A stretch of 64,000 nt of DNA, taken from assembly GCA_947311845.1 (NCBI GenBank), contig CAMZMU010000041.1:138346687-138410686 (forward strand), read 5' to 3'. This stretch comes from Poa pratensis. Taxonomy: Eukaryota > Streptophyta > Magnoliopsida > Poales > Poaceae. Positions 23,292 through 33,289 of the stretch are shown in pieces (position 1 is the stretch's first letter; every line of letters begins with the position of its first letter). Position numbers and translations under genes: made by a program. The notes below the pieces were generated by a model. That model was not told where the DNA came from. It saw nothing but the letters and a program-made list of their open reading frames with translations, and did not search any database.

Positions 23292-23825
23292 ATGGGCCAC
23301 GCTCACCAGGCAGCGCGCCACGCTCACGGCACGGCGCAGGAGGACGCTGCCGCCGCCGATGAACAGCCGTCCGACTGGGCGGATGTGGACGACGTCGACG
23401 TCGACAATCAAGCGGAGCAGGAGCCGGTGCAGGACCCGTACCCCGGCCAGGAGCCGCCGCCGGAGCTCGACGAGGCACCGCCGCCGCCGCAGCAGCCGCT
23501 CCCGCTGCCGCTGTGGCCTGACCAGGTGGTTGCCGCCAACTCGTTTGAGAGCTGGTGCAACGAGCAGGCAAGCCGCCAGGTCAGGCTTGGCTACAAGGCA
23601 GCTAGGGACGTCGTGGAGGCCGCAATCATCCAGGCCTCCATCCTGACCGCGGAGCACGACGAGTGTTGCCGCGCCTTCATGGCCGCCGAGCGAGCGGCGT
23701 ACGAGCATCTCAACGCCCAGGCGGAGGAGCCCACGCAGCCACAGCTCATCGCCCAGGCAGAGGAGCTAGCGGATGCGGCCTCCCGGCTGTGCGCCGAGCG
23801 GGAGGCGTACGAGGAGCTGAACTAG
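23292..23825 (+). CDS. Uncharacterised ORF inside Harbinger element
   Basis: 177 codons. The translation is rich in Ala, Glu, Gln and Pro, with an acidic DVDDVDVDN stretch, a PPPPQQPLPLP stretch, and a C-terminal half (about residues 85-177) of repeated AEE/AERAAYEHLNAQ-type helices, likely coiled-coil. It starts about 130 bp after a TATAAAG box. I recognise no domain and it is not a transposase. The reading continues weakly after the stop (similar AERD-type codons to about 23985), suggesting a longer ancestral ORF cut by a nonsense change. It may be captured host sequence or an element-specific protein. Confidence 0.4.
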   Translation: MGHAHQAARHAHGTAQEDAAAADEQPSDWADVDDVDVDNQAEQEPVQDPYPGQEPPPELDEAPPPPQQPLPLPLWPDQVVAANSFESWCNEQASRQVRLGYKAARDVVEAAIIQASILTAEHDECCRAFMAAERAAYEHLNAQAEEPTQPQLIAQAEELADAASRLCAEREAYEELN

Positions 23826-24194
23826 ATGCGCCGAGCGGGACGCGCACGACAAGCTGAACCAGACGCGGCCGAGAGGGATGCCATGCGCCGGGCGGCGAGT
23901 CGGCTCCGGCAGGAGAGACGTGTGCGCTCCCGCTTAGCCAAGGCCGCGCACGACGACGAGGCTGGCCCGAGCGGCGGCGTTTAGATTAGGTTTTAGTTAT
24001 CGTTTTAGTTTTACTTTGCAAGCGTGTTTGCAACTTGTATCGGTTTAATTTAAATTTGTATGTTTTAAAAATAGTTTGAATGACGCGACCGACACAAGTT
24101 CCGCCCGCAAGGTGTTCGATGATTTGCTCGCGTTTGGGGGGCGGACGTTTGGGGTGCGCCGCTGTGGACGCGGTTGAAAACATGGGCGGACACA

Positions 24195-24239
24195 TGTCCG
24201 GCACCCCCCAATGGAGGCCCCATTGGGGGGTGCCGGACA
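24195..24239. repeat. Palindrome near Harbinger right end
   Basis: 20-bp perfect arms (24195-24214 and 24220-24239) with a 5-bp loop, sharing the TGTCCGGCACCCCC sequence with the 22776-22835 palindrome. Confidence 0.9.
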
Positions 24240-25545
24240 CGAATTTGGAGGCCCCTGGTGGAGATGCTCTTATGGCATGCGTCCCGAGTGTCCACGTCGC
24301 GCCGCGTACTAGTGCTGCTCCTTGTGTGCACTCCGCACGCATCCGCGTGCTCTCCATCATCGAGTCACTGGTATTCGGCCGCTGCCGTGCTACTCGCCGG
24401 CGATTTCAGAAGCTACGAAAGGCTATAGCCGGGATACAGCGCGGGTAAGGCCTTATAGCCGTTTTGCTAAATAATGAAAGAAAAACAATATTTGAGCATC
24501 ATATATATGTATATGTATCAATAATTCACAGATGTCATGGCCGTCGCCCCTCTTGGTTCTATTTTCGGGAGAGAGAGGAGAGAACGAGAAGCATTTAGGG
24601 CTAGAGTTGACATTTGTGCCCCGACTGGGCCGAGCGGGACAAATTTCGCCTGAGCGGGATGAATTTTGATCCAATTTTTTTTATCCCTGAGCGGAATATA
24701 GCGGTTAAGGGGCTAAATTGGGGCTAAATTCATTTAGCCGGTTTATTAGCGGCTATTATCTTTTTAGACTACGAAGATCTTATCTATAGTGCGGACCCTC
24801 TCGCGAGGCTATAGCCGGGGTATAGCCGGCTATTTAAAACAGAGATTTAACTCCTTTGTAAATGGAAATGGGAGGCTTCAGCGATTATTTGAATCCGGCC
24901 GTTGGATAGTTCTTTACCTAGTGGAATCTGATTCGCAAATAAGCAGTGATGAGCAAATGATGCAGGAAGGCATCGGTCTGTAGGTATTTGAGGCACCTAT
25001 GGTTTCACAAGGGGGCAACGTTTATGTGTGTTAAACTTGTTAAACACCCCGGTCCAGATGTCTACCAAAGATCTCGATCATGCTAGCGCTGGGTTTCGAA
25101 TCTCATATCTGGTATATTGTACTAGAAGTTTCGCAAACTTGAGGCGTTAATACACGTTGCTTCCCCCGAAATAAAAATACATGTTTCTGTATAAGTCTAG
25201 TTTGGATGGAGATGTTTTACTTAATTCCAGTCAAACCGCAGCACAGCGTGACATCAGCTCGTTACGTGCTCTGCAGTTGCCAAGAAGTCTCCGTGTCCTT
25301 TCGTGGAAAATGGCTTTCACCCGAGATTTCAGCAGCGCACGTATAGAAGCATCAGCAAAACAGCAGATCGATCGAACTAGTCAACCGGATTTTCCGTTTA
25401 GAGCCATACTATTATAAATCTTGATAAACACGACAAAAAAATCCAATAACTTAGTGTGAAACGCAATGTATCGATGTTGAGTCCCCTGTAACCCCCTACA
25501 TTTGGTACAACAAAAAAATCGTCAAAGCAGGACAACATCTACGCA

Positions 25546-26276
25546 GGACGTGTTTGGTTCGAGAATTTGTAAGGTAACCTGATTACGGTGGTAATAGATG
25601 ACGTTAAAACATGTTTGGCTCCTACCCCTAAAAAAAACATGTTTGGCTCGAACGAACCCGCCGCCCCCGATCCCCTCTAGCCTACTCTGCCCCGATCTTC
25701 TTCAGAGCGCCGAGCATGGTGACAACGGAGGAGCAGTCCCTGGAGGAGCAGCATGAGGAGCAGTCCCCGGAGAAGCAGCGAGAGGAGCGGTCCCCGGAAG
25801 AGCGCCGGCGGACGCCGATCCCCTTCTAACCAGCGTTGGTGGCCTGCGATCTCGCCGCGGAAAGGAGATGCGGGCTGTCGCAGAAGATCATCACGGCGCT
25901 AGTGCGTGAGAGGCAGTGGGCCGCCGATCTCTTCGGTGCTTGAGGGCAGCGGTTCTTCATCAGATCGCACATGGTCTCGTTCTTCCAGACCGCCGATCTG
26001 GTTTTTCTGGCCAACCACCACTTTCTCCATCGTGATTGCACGCCGTTCTTCCCAAACTAGGTTCAGATTCTGGATGTAGTCCTCTTTAAATTCTGGATGT
26101 TGAGATTTCTTCTTGATGCTTGTACGGTCTTGAAAATTCTATTTTTTCTAATTTAAATGGATACTGATACATCTGTTGAACCAAACAGGTTTCTGTTTTA
26201 ACCATTCCGTTAAACAGTACCGGTGTAATCTGATTATATTTGCGTTTACGTTACCTTTTCTGAACCAAACACGTCC
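25546..26276. mobile_element. Harbinger/Tourist-like TIR element
   Basis: Ends are GGACGTGTTTGGTTC and GAACCAAACACGTCC. The empty site in copy D (ACGCAACAGTAAGG, about 20972) shows the 3-bp duplication GCA (25543-25545) / GGA (26277-26279, one change). A second family member lies at 38697-39336. It contains a 36-codon Glu/Gln/Arg-rich frame from ATG at about 25715 but no transposase. Confidence 0.8.
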
Positions 26277-26483
26277 GGAACAGTAAGGAGTCGAGATGCA
26301 TAGTCTATAATGTTCCGTCTCCATCGAGAGACACAATTTGTATTTTGGATTCCACCAATGAGGCCAAGGCCTGATTTTCTTTATCGGGACATGGACATCA
26401 TCTATGAGTGCCCCTGCAACCATGACGTCACAAGAAAATACTGCAGAATGTCATTATTCTCGGTACAGATAGTTAAACATATG

Positions 26484-26804
26484 CGGTGACAGCTACTGTA
26501 GCGTGTACACAAGGTGCTCACTAAGAGTCTGCTAGACCGGATGAGCACTCTCATTTCGCCTAGAGGGCGTCTTGGGGTATGTGATAGTTCCCGGTTACTA
26601 GCTGGTGAAGGAATTTCATTGTTCGCAGTGCATAAGGGTCTGTTGACATGATATTCTCTCTTTGTTAGGTTTGTAGGTGTTGAGTGGAGGCTTCAGGTTT
26701 TTTGATGTATCATCTCAGTCATTCCTTTGTTGAATAAAATAATAAAGAAAGTTGTATGCATCTTTTCGATGCGCTGGGGTCTCCTCCATTTCTATAAAAA
26801 AAGA
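26484..26804 (+). mobile_element. 5'-truncated LINE tail
   Basis: Ends TTGTATGCATCTTTTCGATGC ... TATAAAAAAAGA, as LINE 3' ends do. It is bracketed by TAGTTAAACATATG (26470-26483) and TAGTTAGACATATG (26930-26943). The same stretch is uninterrupted in copy D. A Stowaway later landed at the junction of its tail and the TSD. Confidence 0.7.
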
Positions 26805-26806
26805 TA

Positions 26807-26929
26807 CTACTTCCGATCCATATTAGTGGGCACAACTTTATCTAGATACACATGTATCTAGTCTAAATACTTAACTAGATACATATGAATTTAGACAAAG
26901 CTATGCCCACTAATATGGATCGGAGGGAG
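26807..26929. mobile_element. Stowaway MITE
   Basis: CTACTTCCGATCC left and GGATCGGAGGGAG right, TA flanks at 26805-26806 and 26930-26931, with internal ATCTAGATACACATG complementarity. Confidence 0.85.
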
Positions 26930-27860
26930 TAGTTAGACATATGTTTTTTTACTTAGACGGTGCACGAACTGCGGACTAAGTCCTCAACCATCGCCATCTA
27001 CGTTAAAGATAGACAATACTCTCTTTGGCGTGCATTTATCAATCACAACCAACTCTGTTTTTAAAATTCATGTCGCTATTTGTTCCTTATTAAAAAATTC
27101 AAGTACATATGGTCCAATATAAATAGAAGATAATGAGTCAGACGTGTGTGGTAGCTCTTTCTCTACAAATCAAAGGAAAAAAAATACTAGGTGGTTTATG
27201 GTGGAGAACTTTGTAATTAGTAGCCTAAATCACAAGAGAGGAAATGTAAGATGTACTTGCATACTAGCAGGAACGAACAATTGAACATGTGCTCCTCATA
27301 TCGATCCACTGAAGATTTTCGGTGACAGTCGTGTCTACATTGAATTCTAGACTTTATAAATGGAAATGGGAGGCTTCAGTGATTATTTGAATCCTTTAGG
27401 TAATTCTGCATCTTGTGGAATCAGATTCACCGGTAAGTAATGATCGGTAGATGATGCATAAGCGGATCAATCCACTGTAGGTCTCTGATGCACCTATGGT
27501 TTGACAAGGTTGCAGCATTTATGGGTGTTGAACTTGTTAAACACGTCGGCCCAGATATCTACAAAAGTCCATGATTCATCTAGCATTGGAATTCATCATC
27601 TGGTATATTGTAGAAGTTCGGTTAACTTGAGGCGTCAATACACGTTTTTGTAAAAGTCTAGTTTGGATGGAGGTATTTTACTTAATTGTAGTCAAACCGC
27701 AGCACAGCGTGACATCAGCTCGTTGCGTGTGCAGCAGTTGCCGAGAAGTCGCCGTGTCCTTTCCTGGAAAACGCCTTTCGCCCGAGATTTCAGCAGCGCA
27801 AACCGCCGCGAAGGCGTCCAGATTCTGGAATCCTCCACGTGTGGCGCGCGCCTTCCCTAA

Positions 27861-27867
27861 TTTTATA
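27861..27867 (+). promoter_or_regulatory. Probable TATA box of the RMA gene
   Basis: TTTATAC in a GC-rich stretch (GGGCGGGGC follows). It is 85 bp before a good donor, GGAG|GTAATG at 27952, which would end a non-coding first exon. Confidence 0.5.
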
Positions 27868-28499
27868 CGGGCGGGGCTCCGTCGTCGTGGTTTTCCCGTC
27901 GGATCGAATATCTCCTTCCCACTCCTTCGTCGCCGCGCTCGCTCTCCGGAGGTAATGGTGCTTCCTCGCCCATCAGATTCCGCTTTAAATCATGTTTTAA
28001 TTTGAGAGCTTTGGTGTGTCCTGGGGCGACGGATTCGTTCGAGGGGATTTCGATCGATCGGCGTACTGGCGAATCGAGCGGAGGTAGAAAGGTAGGTTTC
28101 GGGGTTGCGATTTGCTTGCAAAGTCGGATCCGTGGGTGCGGCTGTATGAGGTCGGAAATTTTACATGGGGGGAAATTAGATCTTTTTGTTTGGAATAGAT
28201 CGATTTGTTCGATAATTCCATTTCCTCGAGTATTTGATTGAAAACTATTCTTGTGGTGTGATTTTGAGCTCAAATCGATCCTCTATGCATGTTTAACCGA
28301 CAGTAAATAAACTTTTGCTTGTGCGAATTGAAATGTGTAGTTTAGTTGAGTTGGCTAATTGATTTTGTGAATAATAAGGTTATCCATCTAGAAGATATTC
28401 TCGTTTTCAGAAATAAAGCCAATTACGTTTTGGCATGTTTATCATAAGAAATAGCTGAATGTCCTGACTCCTGAGCAGTTGTGTAGATACTAAAATATT

Positions 28500-28776
28500 A
28501 AGGCTCCGTTTGGGAGCAAAGTTTTTTCAAAGTATTCTACGAATACTGTGGTTTCTGAAAATACCATGGTTTTCAATACTTTGAGGTGTTTGGCTTAAGC
28601 AAAACTGCAGTTTTTTATACTTCAGTATTGGCCAAAACTGCACTGATTTTGAAGTATATAAAAAAGAGGTTCGGACCTCTTTTTTCCAAACTGAAGTATT
28701 TATTTGCCAGGCAAAGAAATACTACAGTTTTAGAATACTTTGGTTTTAGAAATACTTCACTGCCAAACTAAGCCTT
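28500..28776. mobile_element. Tourist-like MITE in the RMA first intron
   Basis: AAGGCTCCGTTTGG at the left and CCAAACTAAGCCTT at the right, with repeated GAATACT/AGTATTT complementarity inside. It lies in the inferred 5'UTR intron (27952 to about 29112). Confidence 0.7.
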
Positions 28777-29138
28777 ATACAAGGCAGCTGTTTTTTAAAA
28801 TGGTTTTAACAGTAATATTTCTAGGTTATCTTCTTGTTAGAAGAAGTACTTTATTCTATACACGAACATAGGTGATGGAATTTTAACCTTCACCCAGAAT
28901 TTAGACCCTTTTGGTTTTGGGAGGTGATAGTGCTTACAACCTGGGTAAAGAATTAGTTGCTGGCTGTTGTGTTGAGTAATTTTGTTTCTAAAACGTCTTG
29001 GTGCTTTTCACATGTTTGTAATTGCTTGTAGTGTTTTTACACAGTATTTCTCTTCATTTGCCATACCTATTTCTGGCAGTGTGGTTGACTGTAGTATCAC
29101 TGGGAATTGCAGCTTTTTTTGCCTACGAGAACTGCAAG

Positions 29139-29831
29139 ATGGCTACTAACGTTGGGGAATCAACAAGCGTTGGCAGCAGTGGTGATGCTGCTGGGGGGAG
29201 CTTCGAGTGCAATATCTGCTTCGAGTTGCCACAAGAGCCAATAGTAACTCTCTGTGGCCACCTCTTCTGCTGGCCATGCCTCTACAGGTGGCTGCACATG
29301 CACGCGCACACACCAGAGTGCCCTGTGTGCAAGGCCATTGTTGAAGAAGACAAGCTTGTCCCTCTTTATGGTCGTGGTAAAGACCGTGTCGACCCAAGGT
29401 CAAGGAACACACCTGGAGCTGATATTCCTAACCGCCCAGCTGGCCAGAGGCCTGCAACAGCCCAACAGGCTGATCCTAACAACAATTTCCCGAATGCCCA
29501 TGCGAATCCATGGTTCACAGGCATGGGTGCAGGAGTCCCGTTGGCGAATGCACGCTGGGGTAACTACGCTTTTTCGGCCGCATTTGGGGGTCTATTCCCT
29601 ATGCTTAGCTTCCAAATGCATGGAATGCCAGATCCGACTGCTTATGCGCAGCCTGCTGGGTTTCACTATGGGTTTGGCCATGGCCATGGGTTCCATGGCG
29701 GTCATATGGGGCCTGCCCATGGCATTCCCCGCCAAGGACCTCTTGGACAACAACAGCAGGCAGACGTCTACCTGAAGGCCCTTCTCCTAATGGTTGGAGT
29801 CCTTGTGATAGCAAGCCTCCTTGCATTTTAA
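29139..29831 (+). CDS. RMA-type RING membrane-anchored E3 ubiquitin ligase
   Basis: 230 aa from the ATG at 29139 (MATNVGEST). It is an E3 ligase of the plant RMA / animal RNF5-RNF185 family, which ubiquitinates clients at the ER membrane. A C3HC4 RING lies at residues 24-64 (C24, C27, C39, H41, C44, C47, C61, C64). The family's conserved VPLYGRG segment follows it. The middle is Pro/Gly/His-rich, and one hydrophobic segment (about residues 212-230, ALLLMVGVLVIASLLAF) ends the protein as a tail anchor. The frame is open upstream to 29022, but that part reads as intron or UTR. A likely acceptor (TTGCAG at 29107-29112) precedes the ATG, and the 5' exon would be about 27890-27951. The coding region is intronless. 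The upstream region is tandemly duplicated. Confidence 0.93.
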   Translation: MATNVGESTSVGSSGDAAGGSFECNICFELPQEPIVTLCGHLFCWPCLYRWLHMHAHTPECPVCKAIVEEDKLVPLYGRGKDRVDPRSRNTPGADIPNRPAGQRPATAQQADPNNNFPNAHANPWFTGMGAGVPLANARWGNYAFSAAFGGLFPMLSFQMHGMPDPTAYAQPAGFHYGFGHGHGFHGGHMGPAHGIPRQGPLGQQQQADVYLKALLLMVGVLVIASLLAF

Positions 29832-31477
29832 AGTAAAGCCATCAGTAGTTTTTCTAGTTGTAATGGTTGCTTGCTGGGAATAATTGCTAGAATTGCCGGG
29901 TGGTGTCATGGTGTGGGCTTATCTTGCTACCAAATGTGACATAAGTTAGTTGGAATGTTCATATGAAGTGTCCATGGTATGTAGATTTAGATAAGTTTTG
30001 AGATGTTACAGCATCATACCTGCTATTTCGATGAAGATTGTATAATTTGTGTAGTTTGACGCATTTTGTGAATGTGATGTACAATTGGGAGAGGCCATCT
30101 CCTCCTTGTTGACACTCTCTATATTGTACAGTATACATTTAGACGCATTGCCGTACATGTAAGAATGCTCTTTGTTTGCACCGTGATGGTTCATACATAT
30201 TGATAGTAATTTCTATTTAGTTCAACAAAAATACACGGTATGCTGGAGTAGTACTACAGTTGTACGTCTTGATGAGGAGTATAAATTAGAAGTTTGAGCA
30301 CATGAGTGCAATTTGAGCTGGAATGCAAGGCCGACATCGGTTCTTTCTAAATGCTGATCATACTCTCCTGGTCTACCAAAGGTGGTGATGAGTCATGGGT
30401 GGCGCAAAGGCCAACTACAGTACTCTATTTTGTTTTTTCGGTCAGCCGTTTTGCAGCAAGGAATCTGGACCTGGTTGATTGCCTATTCCATCTTTTGTTG
30501 GCTATATCGAACGTTTGAGAACTTGCTTGAACAACAATCGCGCTGGCGCTGCGCCGAAGCCACCTACGCATACACACAAAATCTCTGGCACGCCCAACAA
30601 GACCTGCAAATTTGGCTGGATCCAAGCTATATATTCCGTTTGTTCATCGCCACGCCAGATTAGCCTGTTGTGCCGACCACGCTGAAGAAAACAAGCCTGA
30701 ACCGTCCTGTGGCAGATGCTGCGTGATTCCCCATTTTCACAGATGGCACAGTTTTCCCTTCTGGAGTGTGTGTGTGCGTGGTGTAAACGTGGAGTAGTCA
30801 CGAACTGTCGAGTTATGATATTTCAAATACATATTTTTCATGATCTTTGTACTTGTTGTATTATACCTTAAATCTGACATACATGTCTCGTATTTTTTTC
30901 TGTCGTCGTCAGTGATAAACAAGAGACAAAAGACAGAGAACTGGTAGAAAAATGTGCATGCTCGTCACAGTCTCCTCTGTGATTGCAGCATGTACGTTGC
31001 TGCCGGAGGTTTTTATGAAGTTCTCCGTGTATAATTTGTGCTTCATCTCTGAACTTTCAGGTCCAATTTTTACACCACAGATTTTCCATGTCCTGTCCAA
31101 ACTTAACTGTGTGGTGCACGCTCAAGCTTTGAGATGGACCAAAAGTTTCGTCGAAAAGCTTCCCATGGTTTGCACAAAGATGAAGATGGAGATTGAGCGA
31201 GTGGTAAAAGGTCGACGATGCTGGATAGGATCGGATGGGCTCGATCGGCAGCCTGTGCGCGGCGGCGGGAAGCTTCACGGCAATGCAAGTTGCGGGCACT
31301 ATACATGGAACGGAGGATGTGATCGAGTCAGGCCGGGACTGGGAGTGGGTTGGGTAAACAGCTACATGATGAGTGGAATAGCCACCGCCTTTGCCTGCCT
31401 AGCGACTAACCTAGTAGTTCTACAACTGTGCTGGTGCTGCTCTTTTGATCAGTTTACGTATTTGTGTATGTATAACT
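29832..31477. other. RMA 3'UTR and intergenic DNA
   Basis: The first few hundred bases are probably RMA 3'UTR. No clear AATAAA is seen close to the stop; AT-rich signals lie near 29880-30060. A 175-codon frame at 30952-31479 shows no family likeness and I do not call it. Confidence 0.45.
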
Positions 31478-33289
31478 AAGAGCATCTCCAACCGGAGTTG
31501 ACAAACGGCTCCCAAACATCAGATGGGCATACCAAACATGATTTGTGCTAAAAACATGCACTCAACCGCCTTCCTCATAATCAGTCCAAACGTTCAGTTT
31601 GTCCGGCAACTCCAAAGCCAGCCCATATGTGGGGAGTGTCTGGGACGATCGGATGCGACCGGATGCGTCCGAGCGGACAGATTTTCCTTTGTTTTCTTTT
31701 CTTTTGTCCTTCATTGATTATTTTCTCACCTTTTTCACCAATTACCACATTTTTAGAAAACTTTGAGGTACATGGTTGAAGGAGCCCACTTTTAGGGACG
31801 GTCCGATCACTGTCCGCAAACACGGCCGGACGTGTCCGCGGATAGTTTGGGATCGTCTCTAGTCAGATCACTGCCTTTCCGATCGGGTCAGGTCATAGTC
31901 ATACACTCTGGTTCAAACTCGGCCCGTAAAATATCTTGCGGCCGTTCAGCTCATCATGGCTGTAAGTACGCCGCCACACAGCATGTCTTTCTTGTGCTTT
32001 GCTACCGGTGTTCTGCTTTTTGAAGCGGCGGTTTAAGCTGTTTGAATTCATGTTCGCCCCAAGGAGAGAAAGTACTCCGTGAAAGAGAAAAAACGTTGAC
32101 TCGCGTGCGTGCCTAACAGTGGCCTAAAAGTTGACCAGCGGTTTACCTGTTTGACCTGCTCTCGTCAAGGTCACCTTGGAATTGCTGGCTAGCTTGCTGC
32201 CCCTTTTGAGACATGCGTACGTGTACCGGATCCTCCGAACGCGGCTGCTGGATTTAACTGGTACCAGTTGCAGTGGAGGAAGTGGAGATCGACGAGACAG
32301 ACGCCACGAGGTTGCTGCTTAAAGCGTAGAGGTACTTTTTCTTCAAGGTAGCGGCGTAATAGAGTTGAGAATTCACCCATGGAGCTCGGGCTGTTTTCCG
32401 TGAGCACATCGGGCTTTAGTTTCACCGATGTTTTTAAAAGTTCGTCTTGGACACCAAAACCTGGTCTACTGGGGACAGTGGTGATGTCTGGCATACAAGT
32501 CCGGGCCAGCTGTTTTTTTTTTCAATTATAAGGAACTCCAAGGAGTATGGCAAGAGTTTATCTGTGCTAAGTACGTCCATTTTGAAAGCCTTTTCAAAAT
32601 GTTTCTTTTTCTTTTTGAACAAAAGGTGTTTGTTTTATGTTGGGGCCATGTGAAGTTCTTGAATGACATTGTGCACGCTCTTAAGGTGTAGCGTGTAGAG
32701 ATGATAGATATTTGAATGCAGACAGAGGGAGATTTCAGATGGTAGCCGGACTTTTTATTCATCGTATATGGAAAATGGTCTAGGAATAACATATGTGGTG
32801 TATACGGTATTGAGATACTGGCTTTTAAGACATTATTATGCTTTGCAAACATAAATTTAATTAGAGAGAGAATTTCACCTTGTTACCCCAAAGTCGCCCA
32901 TGCATATCACCCCATTTAGGAAACAAAATAAAAAAATACACCATATAGAAAATTTTGAACATGGTTTTACCCCGATTTTTGCATTCTCCAAATTTTGTTG
33001 GAATATTCCAACTTGTTAGCTCGATGTGGTGCGACAAAATATGTGAAGATCTGAGGGCATCGTCGACTATCATGTCCAGTCTTTTCTTCACCGTGTGTTC
33101 AATTCCTCGTCGTTGGCCTGATATTTTTGATCCTCAATCCTCACACCTTGTTCAACATACATGTATCAGAAAACGATGGTCGTTAGTTTCTCAAATGGGT
33201 AATCTAGACTTTTTTCACTATATGTATAATTAGTGTCACAAATGCATAACTAGAGAGTAAAAGGAGGAATTTATTATTTATCACAATAG
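31478..33289. other. Intergenic with one TIR-like end
   Basis: AAGAGCATCTCCAACCGGAG at about 31479 looks like the left end of a Harbinger/hAT-type MITE, but I find no matching right end. The rest has no recognised gene. Confidence 0.35.

Larger units (their letters stand above)
22667..24269 (+). mobile_element. PIF-Harbinger-type element (non-autonomous), complete
   Basis: Inverted ends GAGCATCTCCACC and GGTGGAGATGCTC are flanked by TTA on both sides (22664-22666 and 24270-24272). Long GC-rich palindromes lie near each end (22776-22835 and 24195-24239). In between are a TATA-like TATAAAGAGG (about 23164) and an alanine/glutamate-rich ORF. The same family supplies the partial element at 1-890. 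Confidence 0.85.
21915..24853. mobile_element. Mutator-like element (non-autonomous), host of a nested Harbinger
   Basis: Comparison with copy E (which reads CTTTATAAATGGAAATGG at about 27353) shows a 2.9-kb insertion. It is bounded by 9-bp duplications CTTTATAAA (21906-21914) and CTTTGTAAA (24854-24862). The ends are GAGTTAAATC and GATTTAACTC, a 10-bp inverted repeat. A 9-bp TSD is the mark of Mutator-type elements. No transposase is present. A Harbinger element at 22667-24269 lies inside. Confidence 0.75.
20850..25407 (+). repeat. Tandem duplication copy D (upstream copy of the RMA 5' region), interrupted
   Basis: The stretches 20850-21914 and 24863-25407 together align with 25408-27800. 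They share GTCGATGTTGAGTCCC/TATCGATGTTGAGTCCC, TTTGGTACAACAAAAAAATC, CAGTAAGGAGTCGAGA, GTCCAATATAAATAGAAGA, GGGAGGCTTC (24870-24879), and ACAGCGTGACATCAGCTCGTT. The copy is broken by a Stowaway (21704-21826) and a Mutator-like element (21915-24853). It ends near GAGATTTCAGCAGCGCA, where copy E continues into the RMA promoter. Confidence 0.85.
25408..27800 (+). repeat. Tandem duplication copy E (direct upstream region of the RMA gene)
   Basis: Downstream partner of copy D. It is broken by a Harbinger-like element (25546-26276), a LINE tail (26484-26804) and a Stowaway (26807-26929), none of which is in copy D, so they are younger than the duplication. The block anchor GGGAGGCTTC is at 27368-27377. 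The copy runs into the RMA promoter. Confidence 0.85.

Noticed and set aside
29022..29138. N-terminal 39-codon extension of the RMA protein
   Set aside because: RMA-family proteins start shortly before the RING. The extension spans an acceptor-like TTGCAG and reads like intron/UTR, and MATNVGEST is a natural start.
30952..31479. 175-codon frame
   Set aside because: No family likeness, no promoter or splice context, unusual composition; probably chance.
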